Source: Oscillospiraceae bacterium
GTDB taxonomy: Bacteria > Bacillota > Clostridia > Oscillospirales > Oscillospiraceae
Direction: 5' to 3'
Assembly: GCA_910575815.1 (NCBI GenBank)
Contig: CAJTFN010000002.1
Coordinates: 1 to 64,000, forward strand
Length of the DNA: 64,000 bases
Each line of letters starts with the position of its first letter. Within the stretch, counting starts at the first letter, position 1. This document shows, piece by piece, positions 60,567 to 64,000 of this stretch. The translations under genes were made by a program, and so were the position numbers. The notes below the pieces were generated by a model. That model saw only the letters and a program-made list of their open reading frames with translations. It did no database searches and was not told the DNA's origin.

Positions 60567-61280
60567 TTAGACCTCCGCCGCTCCTTCTCCGTCAGACCCG
60601 AAAGCCTTGACAGCTCTGGCGTTTTCCGCCTGCCGCTCCTCAATGGCTTCCTTCAAGATCATGTCCTTGACCTTCATGAGCCGGATGGTGGTCGCCCGGT
60701 CGTTCTCGTCCAGCTTCATGTTGATATACCGGATGGCCTCCTGGGTGTTGGGGATCATGACATACTCCAGGGCGTTCACCCGCCGCCGGGTCTTCTCGAT
60801 CTCCTCCGCCATCAGCTGGGCGGACTTCTCGATCTCCGCCAGCTTCAAGAGCTTGCGGAACACCTTCCCCAGCGCGTCCACCGCCGTGTCCAGCTCGCCG
60901 GACGTGGCCGCGAAGCCATAGGGATAGATGTCGGAGTCCGACCGGGTCTGGGTCTGGAAGTCGTACACCGGCACATTGACCGACATGATGTTCTGGGTGG
61001 TCTGGGTCAGCTCCACGCTCTGCTTCGGGTACAGCAGGGCCTGCTCCATGGCCTCGGAGCTCATCAGGGCGGAGGCCACCGTGAAGGCCCCGTGGACCGT
61101 CATCAGCTCCTCCTCCACCTCAGCCCGGAGGGCCCGGACCTCCCGGACCGTCTCCAGGAACTGCTTCATCAGCTCATCCCGCTTGTCTTTCAGCAGCTTG
61201 TGGCCCCGCTGGGCGGTGCGCAGCTTGCCTTTCAGGCGGGTGAGCTCCATCCGGGTGGGGCTTACCGTGATATTCGCCAT
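60567..61280 (-). CDS. ntpD: V-type ATPase subunit D
   Basis: 237-residue central-stalk subunit of the V/A-type ATPase. Long N- and C-terminal helices form the rotor coiled coil; the start I-T-V-S-P-T-R-M-E-L-T-R-L-K-G-K-L is the family signature and E-K-T-R-R-R-V-N-A-L-E is the C-terminal one. Last of the visible genes, 13 bases after ntpB. Confidence 0.95.
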   Translation of the reverse strand: MANITVSPTRMELTRLKGKLRTAQRGHKLLKDKRDELMKQFLETVREVRALRAEVEEELMTVHGAFTVASALMSSEAMEQALLYPKQSVELTQTTQNIMSVNVPVYDFQTQTRSDSDIYPYGFAATSGELDTAVDALGKVFRKLLKLAEIEKSAQLMAEEIEKTRRRVNALEYVMIPNTQEAIRYINMKLDENDRATTIRLMKVKDMILKEAIEERQAENARAVKAFGSDGEGAAEV

Positions 61281-61293
61281 GGCTCACCCCTCC

Positions 61294-62679
61294 TTACTGC
61301 TCGTCTTTTTTCGGCCAGTACCTCTCGATCAGCTCCGGCTTGATACGCTTCAGCTCCGCCTTGGGCAGGATGCTCAGGAGCTCCCAGCCCAAATCCAGGG
61401 TCTCGAAAATGGAGCGGTTCTCCTCATAGCCCTGGTTCACGTAGCGCCGCTCAAACTCGTCGGCGAACTTGGCGTACAGCAAATCCGTGGGAGTCAGGGC
61501 CGCCTCGCCCAGAATGGACATCAATTCCTTGTTGTCCTTGCCGGTGGAGTAGGCGGCGAAGAGCTGGTTCATGGTGTCGGCATGGTCCTCCCGGGTCTTG
61601 CCCTTGCCCACGCCCTTGTCCTTCAGACGGGACAGGGAGGGCAGCACGTCCACGGGGGGATGGATACCCTGGCGGTACAGGGACCGGGCGAGGATGATCT
61701 GGCCCTCGGTGATATAGCCCGTCAGGTCGGGGATGGGGTGGGTCTTGTCGTCCTCGGGCATGGTCAGAATGGGAATCAGGGTAATGGAGCCCTTCTTCCC
61801 CAGCTGCCGGCCGGCCCGCTCGTACAGCGTCGCCAGGTTCGTATACAGGTAGCCGGGGAAGCCGCGGCGGCCCGGGACCTCCTTCTTGGCGGCGGAGACC
61901 TCACGGAGGGCCTCGGCGTAGTTGGTGATGTCGGTCATGATGACCAGGACGTGCATGTCTTTCTCAAAGGCCAGATACTCCGCGGCGGTCAGGGCCATAC
62001 GGGGGGTGGCAATACGCTCGACGGCGGGGTCGTTGGCCAGGTTGGAGAACAGCACGGTACGGTCAATGGCGCCGGTGCGCTTGAACTCGTTGACGAAGAA
62101 CTCCGACTCCTCGAAGGTGATGCCGATGGCGGCAAAGACCACGGCGAAGTTGGCGCTCTCGTCTCCCAGCACCTTGGCCTGCCGGGCGATCTGAGCCGCC
62201 AGGTTGGCGTGGGGCAGGCCGGAGCCGGAGAAGATGGGCAGCTTCTGCCCGCGGACCAGGGTGTTCAATCCGTCGATGGTGGACACGCCGGTCTGGATGA
62301 ACTCGTTGGGGTAGTCCCGGGCGGCGGGGTTCATGGGCAATCCGTCGATGTCCCGGTATTCCTCCGCCAGGATGTCGGGTCCGCCGTCGATGGGGCGGCC
62401 CATGCCGTTGAAGACCCGGCCCAGCATGTCGCCGGACACGCCCAGCTGGAGGGGGTGGCCCAGAAAGCGGACCTTGGCGTCGGCCATGTTGATGCCGGCG
62501 GCGGACTCGAAGAGCTGGACCACGGCGGTGTCGCCGTTGACCTCCAGCACCTGGCCCCGGCGGGTGGTGCCGTCGTGGAGCTCCACCTCCACCAGCTCGT
62601 TGTAGGTGACGTTCTCCACCATCCGGACCATCATCAGAGGACTGACGATCTCCTCTACGGTTTTGTATTCACGAATCAT
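61294..62679 (-). CDS. ntpB: V-type ATPase subunit B (non-catalytic)
   Basis: 461-residue regulatory subunit of the V1 head. It opens [14 protein letters not shown] and contains S-G-S-G-L-P-H-N/A-N-L-A in place of a P-loop, as expected for the non-catalytic subunit, plus the conserved L-P-S-L-S-R-L. Its ATG shares one base with the ntpA stop (TAATG, 62677-62681). Confidence 0.96.
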   Translation of the reverse strand: MIREYKTVEEIVSPLMMVRMVENVTYNELVEVELHDGTTRRGQVLEVNGDTAVVQLFESAAGINMADAKVRFLGHPLQLGVSGDMLGRVFNGMGRPIDGGPDILAEEYRDIDGLPMNPAARDYPNEFIQTGVSTIDGLNTLVRGQKLPIFSGSGLPHANLAAQIARQAKVLGDESANFAVVFAAIGITFEESEFFVNEFKRTGAIDRTVLFSNLANDPAVERIATPRMALTAAEYLAFEKDMHVLVIMTDITNYAEALREVSAAKKEVPGRRGFPGYLYTNLATLYERAGRQLGKKGSITLIPILTMPEDDKTHPIPDLTGYITEGQIILARSLYRQGIHPPVDVLPSLSRLKDKGVGKGKTREDHADTMNQLFAAYSTGKDNKELMSILGEAALTPTDLLYAKFADEFERRYVNQGYEENRSIFETLDLGWELLSILPKAELKRIKPELIERYWPKKDEQ

Positions 62680-64000
62680 TACAGGTCACCTCCCTGGGCG
62701 GCAATCTCAGCGATCTGCGTTTCCATCTCGGCTCCGATGTCCTCGTAGACCTTCCCGTACTCCTCGGCGGGAACGCTCTTGGCCCGGCCGATCTTCTCCC
62801 GGACGGGAATGTCGAAGAGCTTCATCACGTTCGCCCCCTTAGCGATGGCGTCCCGGCACAGGGCCTCATAGCGGAGGATCATCGCCAGCAGCTTGCCCTG
62901 GCGGTCATAGCTGGAATAGCCGTCGATGTCGGTGAAGGCGTTCTGCTGGAGGAAGTCCTCCCGGACCATCCGGGCCACCTCCAGGGTCAGCTGGTCGGCG
63001 GGGGACAGGGCGTCCTTACCGACGAGCTGGACAATCTCGTTGAGGCTGGCCTCCTGCTGGAGGATGCTCATGGCCCGGCCCCGGTCCTTCATGAAGTCCT
63101 CGCCGAAGTTCTCGTCGAACCAGGGCTTCAGGGTATCCAGGTACAGGGAGTAGGAGTTCAGCCAGTTGATGGCGGGGAAGTGCCGCTTATAGGCCAGGGA
63201 CGCGTCCAGGGCCCAGAAGACCTTGACGATCCGCATGGTGGCCTGGGAGACGGGCTCGGACAGGTCGCCGCCCGGAGGCGACACGGCGCCCACGGCGGTC
63301 AGGCTGCCCCGGCGCTCGTCGGAGCCGATGCACTCCACGGAGCCGGCCCGCTCGTAGAACTGGGCCAGACGGGAGGAGAGGTAGGCGGGGTAGCCCTCTT
63401 CGCCGGGCATCTCCTCCAGACGGCCGGACATCTCACGCAGAGCCTCGGCCCAGCGGGAGGTGGAGTCGGCGATGACGGCCACGTCGTAGCCCATGTCGCG
63501 GAAGTACTCCGCGATGGTAATGCCGGTGTAGACGGAGGCCTCACGGGCCGCCACGGGCATATCGGAGGTGTTGGCGATCAGCACCGTCCGTTTCATCAGG
63601 GATTCGCCGGTGCGGGGGTCCTTCAGCTCGGGGAACTCCCGCAGAACGTCGGTCATCTCGTTGCCCCGCTCGCCGCAGCCGATGTAGACCACGATGTCCA
63701 CGTCGGACCACTTGGCCAGCTGGTGCTGGACCACGGTCTTGCCGGAGCCGAAGGGGCCGGGGACGGCGGCGGTGCCGCCCTTGGCGATGGGGAACATGGT
63801 GTCGATGATCCGCTGGCCGGAGCACAGGGGACGCTCGGGAGAGTACTTCTTCTCATAGGGGCGGCCGATACGGACGGGCCATTTCTGCACCATGGTCAGG
63901 GGCACGTCTTTTCCGTCCTCGGTGGTGAGGGTGGCCACGGTGTCGGTGACCTTGTAGCTGCCGCTCTGGACGGACTTGATGGTGCCCTTCAGGTTGGGGG
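62679..64000 (-). CDS. ntpA: V-type ATPase subunit A (catalytic), 5' part outside window
   Basis: Catalytic subunit; the visible C-terminal 440 residues contain the P-loop G-P-F-G-S-G-K-T, then G-C-G-E-R-G-N-E-M, and [13 protein letters not shown]. The reading frame remains open through the right edge ([10 protein letters not shown]), so roughly the first 150 residues and the rest of the ntp operon lie beyond 64000. A start at 63938 would be internal and is not real. Such enzymes in gut anaerobes pump Na+ or H+; the ion cannot be read from subunit A. Confidence 0.95.
   Translation of the reverse strand, partial: PNLKGTIKSVQSGSYKVTDTVATLTTEDGKDVPLTMVQKWPVRIGRPYEKKYSPERPLCSGQRIIDTMFPIAKGGTAAVPGPFGSGKTVVQHQLAKWSDVDIVVYIGCGERGNEMTDVLREFPELKDPRTGESLMKRTVLIANTSDMPVAAREASVYTGITIAEYFRDMGYDVAVIADSTSRWAEALREMSGRLEEMPGEEGYPAYLSSRLAQFYERAGSVECIGSDERRGSLTAVGAVSPPGGDLSEPVSQATMRIVKVFWALDASLAYKRHFPAINWLNSYSLYLDTLKPWFDENFGEDFMKDRGRAMSILQQEASLNEIVQLVGKDALSPADQLTLEVARMVREDFLQQNAFTDIDGYSSYDRQGKLLAMILRYEALCRDAIAKGANVMKLFDIPVREKIGRAKSVPAEEYGKVYEDIGAEMETQIAEIAAQGGDL

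Noticed and set aside
63939..64000. Start of ntpA at 63938
   Set aside because: The frame stays open to the window edge with family-like residues before that codon, so the true start is outside.

Overview
The window looks like chromosome from a GC-rich, anaerobic, gut-type Clostridia of the Oscillospiraceae kind (Flavonifractor/Lawsonibacter/Intestinimonas-like; inferred from gene content, not from a database match). Pointers are a SCIFF peptide with its radical-SAM maturase, a ctsR-mcsA-clpC operon, S-layer-homology (SLH) proteins, a large pyruvate:ferredoxin oxidoreductase, a V-type ATPase, TRAP-type sugar-acid uptake, strong AGGAGG ribosome sites and sigma-A promoters of TTGACA/TATAAT type. 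Most of the sequence is ordinary core and catabolic chromosome. The only mobile-element trace is a 5'-truncated serine recombinase at the left edge.

Layout. 1-1.9 kb: folded RNA-like sequence and the recombinase remnant. 1.9-9.7 kb: asnS, a secreted S41 peptidase, an HPr-like protein without the phosphorylatable histidine, a YcdB/SLH surface protein, a YfbR-type nucleotidase and mtaB. 10.1-13.6 kb: cysteine desulfurase, MATE exporter, RlmA-like methyltransferase. 13.7-19.2 kb: isochorismatase-fold hydrolase, then iolE, iolD, an unrecognised 56-residue gene and iolG (upper inositol pathway). 19.3-21.5 kb: REC-GGDEF protein, cytidylate-kinase-like protein, small conserved-looking protein. 21.9-24.9 kb: the SCIFF locus (scfA, scfB) translationally coupled to an Orn/Lys/Arg-decarboxylase-fold PLP enzyme. 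25.5-27.1 kb: ZIP transporter, GNAT, 2[4Fe-4S] ferredoxin. 27.3-30.9 kb: ctsR-mcsA-clpC under two CtsR boxes, with no mcsB. 30.9-32.5 kb: secreted SLH/Cys-rich/CHAP protein. 32.6-39.3 kb: four M20-family amidohydrolases around an unplaced membrane transporter. 39.6-41.7 kb: lspA, an RluA-type pseudouridine synthase and a membrane-anchored hypothetical. 41.8-42.5 kb: tRNA Val, Asp, Phe, Gly, Cys. 42.6-60.0 kb: a sugar-acid region. 60.6-64.0 kb: V-ATPase D, B and A (A runs off the right edge).

How the sugar-acid region works together: a TRAP transporter (dctQMP) imports a sugar acid. DgoD (enolase superfamily) and an IlvD/Edd-family dehydratase would convert sugar acids to 2-keto-3-deoxy acids, KdgK phosphorylates these, KdgA cleaves them to pyruvate and a triose phosphate, and NifJ oxidises pyruvate. 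An IclR regulator is divergent from kdgA. A near-identical inverted repeat, TGAAAAC-N-(A/G)TTTT(C/T)A in form, overlaps the likely kdgA start site and lies in the dgoD leader, which argues for one regulon. A Gld-type ABC exporter cassette and a bacterial-PH-domain protein sit inside the same co-directional gene string and are the least explained part of it.

The most interesting loci, in my view, are the four-amidohydrolase/transporter cluster, the Gld cassette inside the galactonate gene string with its shared operator, the SLH/Cys-rich/CHAP protein, and the HPr-like protein. All names rest on reading the translated sequence; no search was run.
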